Positions 8,446 through 17,345 of a DNA stretch of 64,000 nt are shown here, in pieces; the first letter of the stretch is position 1; each line of letters starts with the position of its first letter. Below the pieces are notes generated by a model. It saw nothing but the letters and a program-made list of their open reading frames with translations, was not told the origin of the DNA and did no database searches. Position numbers and translations under genes: made by a program. Origin of the DNA: Mumia sp. zg.B17 (GTDB taxonomy: Bacteria; Actinomycetota; Actinomycetes; Propionibacteriales; Nocardioidaceae); NCBI RefSeq assembly GCF_019550915.1, contig NZ_JAHWCI010000006.1, positions 186,001-250,000 of the forward strand. Direction: 5' to 3'.

Positions 8446-9768
8446 TCAGTCGAGGTAGTCGCGCAGGACCTGCGAACGCGACGGGTGACGCAGCTTGCTC
8501 ATCGTCTTGGACTCGATCTGACGGATCCGCTCGCGCGTCACGCCATAGACCTTGCCGATCTCGTCGAGCGTCTTGGGTTGGCCGTCGGTCAGGCCGAAGC
8601 GCATCGACACGACACCGGCCTCACGCTCGGACAGCGTGTCGAGCACCGCGTGCAGCTGCTCCTGGAGCAGCGTGAACGAGACGGCGTCGGCGGGGACGAT
8701 CGCCTCGGAGTCCTCGATGAGGTCACCGAACTCCGAGTCGCCGTCCTCGCCGAGAGGCGTGTGGAGGCTGATCGGCTCGCGGCCGTACTTCTGAACCTCG
8801 ACGACCTTCTCCGGAGTCATGTCGAGCTCCTTGGCGAGCTCCTCCGGCGTAGGCTCGCGACCCAGGTCCTGCAGCATCTGACGCTGGACACGGGCGAGCT
8901 TGTTGATGACCTCGACCATGTGGACCGGGATGCGGATGGTGCGCGCCTGGTCGGCCATCGCGCGGGTGATCGCCTGGCGGATCCACCACGTCGCGTAGGT
9001 CGAGAACTTGAAGCCCTTGGTGTAGTCGAACTTCTCCACCGCACGGATCAGACCGAGGTTGCCCTCCTGGATCAGGTCCAGGAACAGCATGCCGCGGCCG
9101 GTGTAGCGCTTGGCCAGCGAGACGACCAGTCGCAGGTTGGCCTCGAGCAGGTGGTTCTTGGCGCGGCGACCGTCCTCGACGATCCACTCGAGCTCCTCGC
9201 GCACCGGCTCCGACAGCTTGCCGCCCGAGGCGAGCTTTTCCTCGGAGAACAGGCCGGCCTCGATCCGCTTGGCCAGCTCGACCTCCTGGCCGGCGTTGAG
9301 CAGCGAGACCTTGCCGATCTGCTTGAGGTAGTCCTTGACCGGGTCGGCGGTGGCGCCGGCGACGGTGACCTTCTGCTCCGGCTCGTCGGTGTCGTCAGCC
9401 GCGGAGATCGTGAAGCCCGACGCCTCGTCCTCCTTGAGGGTGGGGTCGGTCTTGAGGTCCTTCACGAAGACCTCGTCGGGGATGTCCGGCAGGACCTTCT
9501 TGCCGTTCTCGTCGACGATGATCGCGCCGGCGGTGATGTCGACCTCGGCGGCGCCCTTGGCCGCGGTCTTCTTCGCCGGCGCCTTCTTGGCCGCCGTCTT
9601 CTTGTCGGCCGCGCTCTTGGCCGGTGCCTTCTTGGCCGCCGGAGCCTTCTTGGCAGGCGCGGCCTTCTTGGTCGCGCCCTGCGAGGCCGAAGCCTTCACC
9701 GTGGTGCGGGCGGATCCCGCCTCCGCCACGACCGTCTTGCGTGCTCGGCTATCGGGCGCTGAAACCAC
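8446..9768 (-). CDS. sigA: Principal RNA polymerase sigma factor (SigA/HrdB/RpoD)
   Basis: A 440-residue housekeeping sigma-70 factor. Residues about 25-75 are a Lys/Ala/Pro-rich repeat stretch (AAKKAPAKK), typical of actinobacterial SigA. Region 1.2 begins at [11 protein letters not shown]. Region 2 carries [32 protein letters not shown] and [16 protein letters not shown], which bind core polymerase and read the -10. Region 3 begins near RIPVHMVE. Region 4.2 carries [20 protein letters not shown], the -35 reading helix-turn-helix. Start GTG 9768 follows AGGGAG by 7 nt. The full-length region 4 and the neighbourhood (parE, DUF7455) identify it as the principal factor rather than the second sigma gene at 18 kb. 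Confidence 0.95.
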   Translation of the reverse strand: MVSAPDSRARKTVVAEAGSARTTVKASASQGATKKAAPAKKAPAAKKAPAKSAADKKTAAKKAPAKKTAAKGAAEVDITAGAIIVDENGKKVLPDIPDEVFVKDLKTDPTLKEDEASGFTISAADDTDEPEQKVTVAGATADPVKDYLKQIGKVSLLNAGQEVELAKRIEAGLFSEEKLASGGKLSEPVREELEWIVEDGRRAKNHLLEANLRLVVSLAKRYTGRGMLFLDLIQEGNLGLIRAVEKFDYTKGFKFSTYATWWIRQAITRAMADQARTIRIPVHMVEVINKLARVQRQMLQDLGREPTPEELAKELDMTPEKVVEVQKYGREPISLHTPLGEDGDSEFGDLIEDSEAIVPADAVSFTLLQEQLHAVLDTLSEREAGVVSMRFGLTDGQPKTLDEIGKVYGVTRERIRQIESKTMSKLRHPSRSQVLRDYLD

Positions 9769-9973
9769 GAGATGACTCCCTAGGGGTGCTCGGACCAGAA
9801 GGTCGCTGCAGTCTTGAGGGCGCGATCAACCGGCCTCCCGTCAACCGCGGCTCGTCCAGTCTGCCACGCGCTGGGGGCGAACCACGAACCGCCTGGCCCA
9901 CGATCTCGTACCGTGACCGAAACGCGACCTTTTCGACCAAGGACGGCCGCGTCGTCGACCCGCCAGTCGCCGG

Positions 9974-10372
9974 TCAGGCCTTGACGGCGAGCACCGGGCA
10001 GGTGGCGTCGAGCAGCACGCGCTGCGCGTTGCTCCCGAGGATCAACTTGCCGACCGGCGACCGGCGACGCAGGCCGATGACGATGAACTCCGCCCCGGTC
10101 TCCTCGGCGACCTTGATCAGGTCGTCGGCGGGATCCATGCCGCGGACCAACTGGCGAACCTCGGAGTCGACGCCCGAGTCGGCGAGCTGCTCGCGGACGT
10201 CCTTGAGCTGGGCCTCGGTCCGGACTGCGTCATCGTCGTCGAAGTCTCGCCCGCCGCGGTGAGAGTTGACCACCACGAGGCTCGACCCCCGGAGCTTTGC
10301 CTCCTCCACGGCCCGCGCGAGAGCCGCACGTCCCTCTGCCTTAGGGACGTATCCCACGACGATCGTGCCCAT
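9974..10372 (-). CDS. Universal stress protein (UspA family)
   Basis: A 132-residue single-domain UspA protein. It opens with MGTIVVGYVPKAEGRAAL, the first beta strand with its nucleotide-pocket start, and has the ATP-binding-type G-x2-G-x9-G(S/T) signature near residues 105-120 as GLRRRSPVGKLILGSNAQRVL, ending CPVLAVKA. Such proteins bind ATP and respond to stress, with diverse partners. Start ATG 10372 is preceded by GAGG. A 205-bp region (9769-9973) separates it from sigA upstream of the latter; I see no gene there, and it should hold the sigA promoter, which I could not place with confidence. Confidence 0.88.
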   Translation of the reverse strand: MGTIVVGYVPKAEGRAALARAVEEAKLRGSSLVVVNSHRGGRDFDDDDAVRTEAQLKDVREQLADSGVDSEVRQLVRGMDPADDLIKVAEETGAEFIVIGLRRRSPVGKLILGSNAQRVLLDATCPVLAVKA

Positions 10373-10417
10373 CCTCGACCTCCATAGCTCGACGGTGCTT
10401 CGACAGTATCGTGATCC

Positions 10418-10535
10418 ATGTCGCTCGACAGCCTTCCACCGCCCTCGGCGCCGCGTCACCCCGACGTGTGGACATCCGAGCTCCGGCGAGACGAGGAGGA
10501 CCCACCCTGGGTCCATGCCCTCGCTTCCCTCCGGC
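10418..10535 (+). other. Out-of-frame N-terminal coding segment of the next gene (possible frameshift)
   Basis: From ATG 10418 a frame reads MSLDSLPPPSAPRHPDVW and continues to HALASLRP with GC-rich third positions. After about 10535 the same frame becomes Arg/Cys-rich noise while the +1 frame becomes protein-like. Dropping one base in the CTCCGGCCCGTCGG stretch would join the two into one protein of about 185 residues. A sequencing error, a real disabling mutation and two separate genes all remain possible. Confidence 0.4.
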
Positions 10536-10973
10536 CCGTCGGTCGGCATCCCTCCTGCGGCTGCTTCGCGGCTCCTCGACGCGCTCGTCGAGCGGTGGGT
10601 GCGGCGGGCGACCCCGCCGGACGGCGAGCCGAGACTGTCGCTCTGGTCGTACGACGCAGGGCACGCGTCCCTCGTCGGGCGCTGGTCGTCGTCGCCGCGC
10701 GTCGTCCAGCGACTTGACGCGTGGATGCGTGCCGACGTCGTCGATCGGCTCGTGGCGCCGGTCGCCGCAGGCACAGGACCGCGCGGCCGCGTGCTCGTCT
10801 GGGAGCGCGCGGGTCGGCCGGAGGTACGCGGCGCCGACCTCGCCTGGTACGCGGCGTGGCGGACCTGCGCGCACGGTGACGGTGCGGTGTTCCTCGTCGT
10901 CACGCGGGCGGGCTGGGTCAGCGTGCCGGACGCCACCGTCGGGCCGCGCCGCTCGCGTCGGACGGCACGGTGA
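10515..10973 (+). CDS. Unknown protein, possibly the 3' part of a frameshifted gene
   Basis: From ATG 10515 the frame encodes about 152 residues with good codon usage: SRLLDALVERWVRR, then LSLWSYDAGHASLVGRW, VVQRLDAWMRADVVDRLV, then ADLAWYAAWRTCAHGDGAVFLVVTRAGWVSVP, ending in an Arg-rich tail. I do not recognise the family. No membrane segment or signal is present, so it is probably cytoplasmic. There is no clear ribosome site before 10515, while ATG 10418 just upstream starts a good frame that would need one base removed to connect. It is divergent from the Usp gene and convergent with the GCS2 gene. Confidence 0.5.
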   Translation: MPSLPSGPSVGIPPAAASRLLDALVERWVRRATPPDGEPRLSLWSYDAGHASLVGRWSSSPRVVQRLDAWMRADVVDRLVAPVAAGTGPRGRVLVWERAGRPEVRGADLAWYAAWRTCAHGDGAVFLVVTRAGWVSVPDATVGPRRSRRTAR

Positions 10974-11005
10974 ACCGTCGACACCCCGCAGCGGGACGAG
11001 CGCGG

Positions 11006-12478
11006 TCAGTCCCAGGTGTGCACGGGCTCGTTGGTGTGCATCCGCTCGCGATAGTGCATCGTCATCTCGCGCAGCGCCTCCGTGCGGTCGGTGCCGGCGC
11101 GTTCGTACAACGTGCGGAAGCGTTCGCTCTGCCAGGTCGCACCGTTGCGACCCGTCAGGCACCGCTGCTCGATGATGCCGAGGTACTTGTCGCGGTCGGA
11201 GGGGTCCACCCCCATGGCGTCCAGCCCGTCGGCCGCCATCGGGAGGAGACGACGGAGCACCAGCTCGGTCACACCGACGGTGCCGATGCCGGGCCAATAG
11301 ATGCTCGCGCCGATCCCGCCCCTCGCCGCACTCGTGAAGTTTTCCTCGGCCGCGCTGAACGACATCTGCGTCCAGAGCGGACGGTCGGCATCGGCCATGG
11401 CCCGGACAAGCCCGAAGTAGTAGGCCGCGTTGGCCACCGTGTCGACCACCGTGGGCCCAGCGGGAAGCACGCGGTTCTCGACGCGCAAGTGGGGGCGGTC
11501 GCCGATCACGTCGTAGATCGGTCGGTTCCACCGATAGATCGTGCCGTTGTGCAGACGCAGCTCCGCCAGTGTCGGCGGGTCGCCGGCGGCGAGGACCGCC
11601 TCCGGGTCCTCGTCGTCGAGGACCGGCAGCAGGGCCGGGAAGTAGCGGACGTTCTCCTCGAAGAGGTCGAAGATCGACGTGATCCACCGCTCTCCGAACC
11701 ACACGCGCGGGCGGACCCCCTGGGCCTTGAGCTCCTCCGAGCGGGTGTCGGTCGCCTGCTCGAAGAGCGGGATCCGGGTCTCGTGCCACAGCTGCTTGCC
11801 GAGCAGGAAGGGCGAGTTCGCGCCGAGCGAGAGCTGGGTGGACGCGATGGCCTGGGAGGCGTTCCAGTACGACGCGAACTCGGCCGGTCCCACCTGGAGG
11901 TGGAGCTGCACGCTGGTGCAGGCGGCCTCGGGCATGATCGACTCGGAGGTCGTGGTCAGGCGCTCCTCCCCCGAGATCGAGATCGCGATGTCCTCCCCGC
12001 GAGCGGCGAGGACCTGCTCCGAGAGGAGGGAGTAGCGAGGGCTGGCGGAGATCGTCGACGGGGTCATGTGGCCCGCCTTGAGGGTCGGCATGATGCCGAT
12101 CATCAGCAGATGTGCGTCGACCGACCTCGCGCGCTTCTCGGCGTGGTTGAGGTCCTCGCGGATCGTCTTCTCGTAGTGGCTCAACCCGTAGCCGTCGAGG
12201 GGCCGGGGGTCGATGTTGATCTCGATGTTGAACTGGCCGAGCTCGGTCTGGAAGTCCTCGTCGGCGATCGCCGCGAGGACGTCCTCGTTGCGCAGCGCGG
12301 GGTTGCCCACCTCGTCGATCAGGTTGAGCTCGATCTCCACCCCGGTCATCGGCTGGACCGCGTCGAATCGGGTGTCGCGCAGCATCCGGGAGAACACGTC
12401 CAGGCTGCGCCGGACCTTCTCCCGGAAGGCGGTCCGGTCCTCGCGGGTGAAGACCTGGTCGTCGACCTCTTGACCCAT
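11006..12478 (-). CDS. GCS2-type glutamate-cysteine ligase family protein
   Basis: A 490-residue member of the glutamate-cysteine ligase type-2 (carboxylate-amine ligase) family. Visible are MTGVEIELNLID near residue 45 with the metal-binding acidic pair, ELGQFNIEINIDPR, ACTSVQLHLQV near 190, the FGERW segment, and LRVENRVLPAGPTVVDT, an R-E-N block typical of ATP-dependent amide-ligase active sites. Start ATG 12478 follows GAGGAGG. The named activity would join glutamate to an amine through gamma-glutamyl phosphate. Actinobacteria normally use mycothiol, and no gshB or ergothioneine gene lies nearby, so the true amine substrate is uncertain. It is co-oriented with the DUF4192 gene 52 bp upstream. 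Confidence 0.8.
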   Translation of the reverse strand: MGQEVDDQVFTREDRTAFREKVRRSLDVFSRMLRDTRFDAVQPMTGVEIELNLIDEVGNPALRNEDVLAAIADEDFQTELGQFNIEINIDPRPLDGYGLSHYEKTIREDLNHAEKRARSVDAHLLMIGIMPTLKAGHMTPSTISASPRYSLLSEQVLAARGEDIAISISGEERLTTTSESIMPEAACTSVQLHLQVGPAEFASYWNASQAIASTQLSLGANSPFLLGKQLWHETRIPLFEQATDTRSEELKAQGVRPRVWFGERWITSIFDLFEENVRYFPALLPVLDDEDPEAVLAAGDPPTLAELRLHNGTIYRWNRPIYDVIGDRPHLRVENRVLPAGPTVVDTVANAAYYFGLVRAMADADRPLWTQMSFSAAEENFTSAARGGIGASIYWPGIGTVGVTELVLRRLLPMAADGLDAMGVDPSDRDKYLGIIEQRCLTGRNGATWQSERFRTLYERAGTDRTEALREMTMHYRERMHTNEPVHTWD

Positions 12479-12530
12479 CTCAGCCTCCTCGGCCTCGTGA
12501 CCGCGTCGTCGGCGTGTCGCAGCACCAACA

Positions 12531-13598
12531 CTATGAGAGGCCGGGCACCGTCCGCAGAACGTCGTCGGTGTCGAGTCCCTCCCAGTGCGCCGGGTCGAGG
12601 CACTCGGTGAGCGCCTGCTGCACCAGGGCGGCCATAGAATATCGCGGCGCGACCTCGGCGACGCGGTCCAGCGCGCACTGGGCCTGTGCCCCGTCCCCTG
12701 CCAACCATGCCGCGAACGCCGCAAGCGTCAACGGGGCCGCCTGGAACGGAGCCACGGCGCTCACGGCGACCTCGCGCCACATCGTGAGGCTGGCGAGCGC
12801 GTTGGCAGGCGTGATCCTCGACCAGAGGACGTCGCGTACGACGACGAGCGACGTCCACACCGACAGCGCAGCCACGTCGTCGGGGGCCAGGCGATGGCCG
12901 CTGCCGCTCCCCCCGCCGCCCGTCGCCGGTCCACCCGGCCCTGCGCCGAGAGCCGCATCCACCACCGGGAGGACGCGGGCGAGTCCACGGCGCACGATCT
13001 CGGCGTCGCGCTGAGCAGCTCCGTGCGCCCCGACGCGGCCCAAGCCCTGCACCTCTCGCTCGGTCGCTCGCTGCGCCTCCTCGAGCGCACGACCCGACAC
13101 GGGGGCGAACCGGCGTACGAGGTCGTCCCGGTCGGACAGCACCTCGTGGCCACGGAAGACCGCCTCCGCGAGCAGCGGGGACGAGGAGACGTCGCACGGC
13201 ACCCCCTCGCGAGGGCAGCACGTCGGGTCCTGGCAGGAGTAGGAGTAGTAGCGCGTGCCGTCGTAGCGGACGGCGTCGGTGACGTGGACGCCGTCCGCGC
13301 GGAGCAGTCGGGTCATCGCGTCGGTGAGTGCCCGCGCACCCTCGTCGAGATCGGTGTCGGCGTAGGCGATCAGGGCGACCGCGTCCGGATCCTGGCGGAG
13401 CAGGTAGCCCACCAGCTGGTCGGCGGCGAGCTCGGCGGCCTCCGGCGGAGGCAGGTCGACCCGCAGCCGGAAGCCGGCACGGCCGGCAGGACCGTCGAGG
13501 CACACGGCCACCAACGAGTCGCGGGGGTGGAACCCGAGCAGGACGGGGACAACACCGATCAGGTCGGACAGGGTGCGAGCGCGCATCACATCGGTCAT
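12531..13598 (-). CDS. DUF4192 protein
   Basis: A 355-residue cytoplasmic protein typical of DUF4192, an actinobacterial family of unknown function. It starts MTDVMRARTLSDLIGVVPVLLGFHPRDSLVAV, the family's opening block, and contains a cysteine cluster YSCQDPTCCPREG near residue 150 that could bind a metal. Residues about 220-245 are a Gly/Ser linker. The C-terminus (LAAFAAWLAGDGAQAQCALDRVAE) looks like TPR-type helices. ATG 13598 is chosen because the conserved block follows it at once; ATG 13586 is possible. No clear ribosome site is visible. The DnaA-box-like repeat array lies upstream. Confidence 0.8.
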   Translation of the reverse strand: MTDVMRARTLSDLIGVVPVLLGFHPRDSLVAVCLDGPAGRAGFRLRVDLPPPEAAELAADQLVGYLLRQDPDAVALIAYADTDLDEGARALTDAMTRLLRADGVHVTDAVRYDGTRYYSYSCQDPTCCPREGVPCDVSSSPLLAEAVFRGHEVLSDRDDLVRRFAPVSGRALEEAQRATEREVQGLGRVGAHGAAQRDAEIVRRGLARVLPVVDAALGAGPGGPATGGGGSGSGHRLAPDDVAALSVWTSLVVVRDVLWSRITPANALASLTMWREVAVSAVAPFQAAPLTLAAFAAWLAGDGAQAQCALDRVAEVAPRYSMAALVQQALTECLDPAHWEGLDTDDVLRTVPGLS

Positions 13599-13644
13599 GC
13601 CGAGAGGGTGGGTCCTCGGAGAGCACTCGGGACAGGTGACTTCT

Positions 13645-13732
13645 GGCCTGTGGACACCGGCCGGTCGACACCGGCCTGTGGACACCCGCCCGTGAACACT
13701 GGCCTCTCGACACTGGCCTCTCGACACTGGCC
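13645..13732. repeat. 14-bp tandem array, six units, partly DnaA-box-like
   Basis: Six tandem 14-bp units of the form GGCCTGTGGACACC fill the gap between the DUF4192 gene and dinB, followed by a final GGCC. Units 1 and 3 contain TGTGGACAC, one mismatch from the reverse complement of the actinobacterial DnaA box TTGTCCACA. Units 2, 4, 5 and 6 vary in the centre (GGTCGACAC, CGTGAACAC, TCTCGACAC). The 14-bp period is not a multiple of three, so the array is non-coding. Confidence 0.8.
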
Positions 13733-13767
13733 GACGAGCCGTCCGCCGCCGGAGCGAGAATGGGCCC

Positions 13768-15129
13768 ATGCGCCGCCAGGCCACGATCCTCCACCTCGAC
13801 CTCGACGCGTTCTTCGCCGCCGTCGAGCAGCGCGACAAGCCGTCGCTGCGCGGCAAGCCGGTGGTGGTCGGTGGTCTTGGGCACCGGGGCGTCGTGTCCA
13901 CCGCCTCGTACGAGGCTCGGCTCTTCGGCGTCAGATCCGCCATGCGGACGGCGGAGGCGCGAGCCCGGTGCCCGCACGCGGCCTATCTGTCGGGGCGCTT
14001 CGACGCCTACCGTGCCGCGAGCCGGGTCGTGATGGGTCGGCTCCGCGAGATCTCTCCGCTCGTCGAGCCCTTGTCTCTCGACGAGGCGTTCGTCGACCTC
14101 GCTGCCGGAGACGAGTCACGCCACCTCGACCTGGACGGCGTGACCGCGCTCGCCGAGCAGGTCCGCGCCGACGTCGCCGAGCGCACCGGCGGTCTGACCG
14201 CCTCGGTGGGTGCCGCCTCATCCAAGTTCCTCGCCAAGATCGCGAGCGAGCTCGCCAAGCCCGACGGGTCGTACGTCGTCGCGCCCGGCACCGAGATCGC
14301 GACGCTCGACCCGCTCAGCGTGCGTACGATCCCGGGCGTCGGCCCGGTGACCGCCGAGCGCCTGCGCCGGATCGGCGTCCACACGGTCGAGCAGCTGCGC
14401 CGGCTCGACCTCCTCGAGCTCACGTCCCTGCTGGGCACGGCGTACGGGACCTCGCTGCACTCGCTCGCTCGCGGAGAGGACCACCGTGGGGTGGTCGCGG
14501 AGCGCGAGACGAAGTCGCTGAGCGTCGAGGACACGTTCGAGACCGACATCACCGATCCGCGCGTCCTCGCCGACGTGGCGACCACCATGAGCCGTCGAGT
14601 GTCGGAGCGGCTGCGCGCCAACGCCACCTCCGGCCGTACGGTCACGCTCAAGATCCGCCACCACGACTTCGAGACCCACACCCGGTCGGCGACGCTCGCC
14701 GGACCCACCGACGACGCGCGCGTGATCGCACGCACGGTGACAGGGCTGCTCGCCGAGATCGACACCTCGTCAGGCATTCGGCTGCTCGGGGTCGGCGTCT
14801 CGGGGATGGCCGACTGGGTCCAGGACGACCTCTTCCCGCCCGACGACGACGAGCTCGCGGCCGCCACCGGATCGACGGGCGCTGCGACCACGCTCGCCGG
14901 CGAGCCGGACATCGCGACCGCCGGCGCGGTCCCGCGTCCGCTCCGTGCCCGCTCGCGATGGGCCCCAGGCGCCGACGTGGTCCACGACGAGCACGGCCCG
15001 GGATGGGTCTGGGGGTCGGGTCTGGGGCGGGTCACGGTGCGCTTCGAGACGGCCACCACGGGGCCTGGTCCCGTACGCACGTTCGACGCCGAGGACCCGT
15101 CCTTGACACCCGGTACGGTCGAGCCATGA
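13768..15129 (+). CDS. dinB: DNA polymerase IV (Y-family)
   Basis: A 453-residue translesion DNA polymerase. The catalytic metal ligands are visible: Asp11 in LHLDLDAFFAAVE, and Asp105/Glu106 in SLDEAFVD. The palm and fingers are followed by the thumb HhH segment (RTIPGVGPVTAERLRRIGV) and the little-finger domain (ETKSLSVEDTFETDI). A C-terminal extension of about 80 residues ends in a WAPGADVVHDEHGPGWVWG motif, found in longer actinobacterial DinB proteins. The canonical C-terminal beta-clamp peptide is not obvious. Its stop overlaps the start of the S9 peptidase gene by 4 bp (ATGA), so the two are likely cotranscribed. No SOS box is seen upstream; instead there is the 14-bp tandem array. Confidence 0.93.
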   Translation: MRRQATILHLDLDAFFAAVEQRDKPSLRGKPVVVGGLGHRGVVSTASYEARLFGVRSAMRTAEARARCPHAAYLSGRFDAYRAASRVVMGRLREISPLVEPLSLDEAFVDLAAGDESRHLDLDGVTALAEQVRADVAERTGGLTASVGAASSKFLAKIASELAKPDGSYVVAPGTEIATLDPLSVRTIPGVGPVTAERLRRIGVHTVEQLRRLDLLELTSLLGTAYGTSLHSLARGEDHRGVVAERETKSLSVEDTFETDITDPRVLADVATTMSRRVSERLRANATSGRTVTLKIRHHDFETHTRSATLAGPTDDARVIARTVTGLLAEIDTSSGIRLLGVGVSGMADWVQDDLFPPDDDELAAATGSTGAATTLAGEPDIATAGAVPRPLRARSRWAPGADVVHDEHGPGWVWGSGLGRVTVRFETATTGPGPVRTFDAEDPSLTPGTVEP

Positions 15130-17279
15130 GCACGTCTTCCGGTCCGCGGCCTCCGGTCGCGCCGCGCCACCCCCAGGTCAGGGTCCACCACGGCGACGAG
15201 GTCGTCGACGACTACGAGTGGCTCCGTGACAAGGACGCGCCCGAGACCCGCGCCTATCTCGAGGCCGAGAACGCCTACGCCGCCGAGCGGACCGAGCACC
15301 TCGAGGCGCTGCGCGGGCGGATCTTCGACGAGATCAAGTCGCGCGTCCTCGAGACCGACCTGTCCGTGCCGGTCCGGCGCGGATCCTGGTGGTACTACGC
15401 ACGCACCTTCCAGGGCCGCGAGTACGCCGTCCACTGCCGCTGCCCCGTGACGAGCCCCGGCGACTGGACGCCGCCCGAGCTCGGCTCGGACACGCCCGTC
15501 GAGGGCGAGCAGGTCCTGATCGACGGCAACACCGAGGCCGAGGGACACGACTACTTCGCCCTGGGCGCGCTCAGCGTGAGCCGTGACGGGTCCCTGCTCG
15601 CCTACTCCGTCGACACCGCCGGCGACGAGCGGTTCACCCTGCGGGTCAAGGACCTGAGCTCGGGCGCCCTGCTCGACGACGAGATCAGCGACGTGTCGTA
15701 CGGCGCGACGTGGTCGTTCGACGCCGATCACCTCTACTACTCGACCGTCGACGACGCGTGGCGTCCGGACAAGGTGTGGCGGCACACGATCGGGACGCCC
15801 TCGGACGCCGACGAGCTCGTGTTCCACGAGACCGACGAGCGCTACTTCACCGGTGTGGGCGCGACCCGCAGCGACCGATTCCTCGTGATCGCCTCGGGCT
15901 CCAAGGTCACGACCGAGATCCGGGTGCTCGACGCGACCGACCCCACGGGCGAGTTCCGAGTGGTGGCCCCCCGGCGCGAGGGCATCGAATACTCCGTCGA
16001 GCACGTCGTGGTCGGCGGCGAGGACCGCTTCCTCGTGCTCCACAACGACGGCGCGGTCAACTTCGAGCTGGCGAGCGCCCCGGTGTCCACGCCCGGACCG
16101 GAGCACTGGCGTACGGAGATCCCGCACCGCGACGACACCCGTCTGGAGGACGTCGACGCCTTCGCCGGGTTCGTCGCGCTGAGCCTGCGACGCGACGCGC
16201 TCAGCCAGGTGGCCGTGATCACCCTCGACGACGACGCCCGACCGGGCGCTCCGCTCGGCGACCCTGTCGCAGTCTCGTTCGACGAGCCCTTGTTCACCAG
16301 CGGGCTCGGGCCCAACCGCGAGTGGGAGCAACCGCTCGTCCGCCTCGGATACACCTCCTTCGTCACACCCGAGACCGTGTACGACTACGTCGTCGCGACG
16401 GGTGAGCTCCTCCTCCGCAAGCAGCAGCCCGTGCTGGGCGGCTACGACCCCGCCGACTACGAGCAGCACCGGCTGTGGGCGGTCGCGCGCGACGGCGCGA
16501 GGGTGCCGATCTCGCTCGTCGCTCGCAAGGGCGTGGCCCGCGACGGGAGCGCTCCGGCGCTGCTGTACGGCTACGGTGCCTACGAGTCGAGCATCGACCC
16601 CGGCTTCCGAGCGACACGGCTGTCGCTGCTCGACCGCGGGGTGGTGTTCGCGGTCGCCCACGTCCGCGGCGGCGGTGAGATGGGGCGCGGCTGGTACGAG
16701 GACGGCCGCCTCCTGCACAAGAAGAACACCTTCACCGACTTCGTCGACTGCGCTCGTCACCTCGTCGCCGAGCGGTGGACCACGAGCGAGCGCCTGGTGG
16801 CGGAGGGCGGTTCGGCCGGGGGCCTGCTGATGGGTGCCGTGGCCAATGACGCCCCGGACGACTTTGCCGGCATCTTGGCGGTCGTGCCGTTCGTGGACGC
16901 GCTGACCTCGATCCTCGACCCCTCGCTCCCCCTGACGGTCATCGAGTGGGACGAGTGGGGCGACCCGCTGCACGATCCCGAGGTCTACGCCTACATGAAG
17001 TCCTACACGCCGTACGAGAACGTCACCGCACAGCGATATCCCAAGATCCTCGCGATCACCAGCCTCAACGACACCCGCGTGCTCTACGTCGAGCCCGCCA
17101 AGTGGGTGGCACGTCTTCGTGCCGTCGCCGGCGCAGACGTGCTCCTCAAGACCGAGATGAGTGCGGGACACGGGGGCGTGAGCGGGCGGTACGAGTCGTG
17201 GAAGGAGCGGGCGTACGAGCTCGCGTGGGTCATCGACACCCTCGGCGCTGCTCACGAGCCGCTCGCCGTCCGAGACTGA
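15126..17279 (+). CDS. S9-family oligopeptidase (oligopeptidase B / protease II type)
   Basis: A 717-residue cytosolic serine peptidase. The N-terminal part (VHHGDEVVDDYEWLRDKDAPETRAYLEAEN, residues about 20-50) and the following seven-bladed propeller shield the active site. The catalytic alpha/beta-hydrolase domain has Ser563 in GGSAGG, Asp649 in SLNDTRV and His682 in SAGHGG. It should cleave short peptides. The acidic residues after the propeller resemble oligopeptidase B, which prefers Arg or Lys, but specificity is not proven. It starts within dinB (ATG 15126, 4-bp overlap), indicating translational coupling. No terminator is visible in the 66 bp after it. Confidence 0.9.
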   Translation: MSTSSGPRPPVAPRHPQVRVHHGDEVVDDYEWLRDKDAPETRAYLEAENAYAAERTEHLEALRGRIFDEIKSRVLETDLSVPVRRGSWWYYARTFQGREYAVHCRCPVTSPGDWTPPELGSDTPVEGEQVLIDGNTEAEGHDYFALGALSVSRDGSLLAYSVDTAGDERFTLRVKDLSSGALLDDEISDVSYGATWSFDADHLYYSTVDDAWRPDKVWRHTIGTPSDADELVFHETDERYFTGVGATRSDRFLVIASGSKVTTEIRVLDATDPTGEFRVVAPRREGIEYSVEHVVVGGEDRFLVLHNDGAVNFELASAPVSTPGPEHWRTEIPHRDDTRLEDVDAFAGFVALSLRRDALSQVAVITLDDDARPGAPLGDPVAVSFDEPLFTSGLGPNREWEQPLVRLGYTSFVTPETVYDYVVATGELLLRKQQPVLGGYDPADYEQHRLWAVARDGARVPISLVARKGVARDGSAPALLYGYGAYESSIDPGFRATRLSLLDRGVVFAVAHVRGGGEMGRGWYEDGRLLHKKNTFTDFVDCARHLVAERWTTSERLVAEGGSAGGLLMGAVANDAPDDFAGILAVVPFVDALTSILDPSLPLTVIEWDEWGDPLHDPEVYAYMKSYTPYENVTAQRYPKILAITSLNDTRVLYVEPAKWVARLRAVAGADVLLKTEMSAGHGGVSGRYESWKERAYELAWVIDTLGAAHEPLAVRD

Positions 17280-17345
17280 GGAAGGACGTCGGCGAGACTG
17301 ACCGACCGGGCCAAAACTGTCGGTGCTGTCCGGGACGATCAGCCG

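Noticed and set aside
8485-9762. Leu/Asp-rich plus-strand frame opposite sigA
   Set aside because: Antisense shadow of the sigma factor; repeats mirror the Lys/Ala tract.
13645-13732. CRISPR array
   Set aside because: The units are contiguous 14-bp repeats with no spacers and no cas genes nearby.
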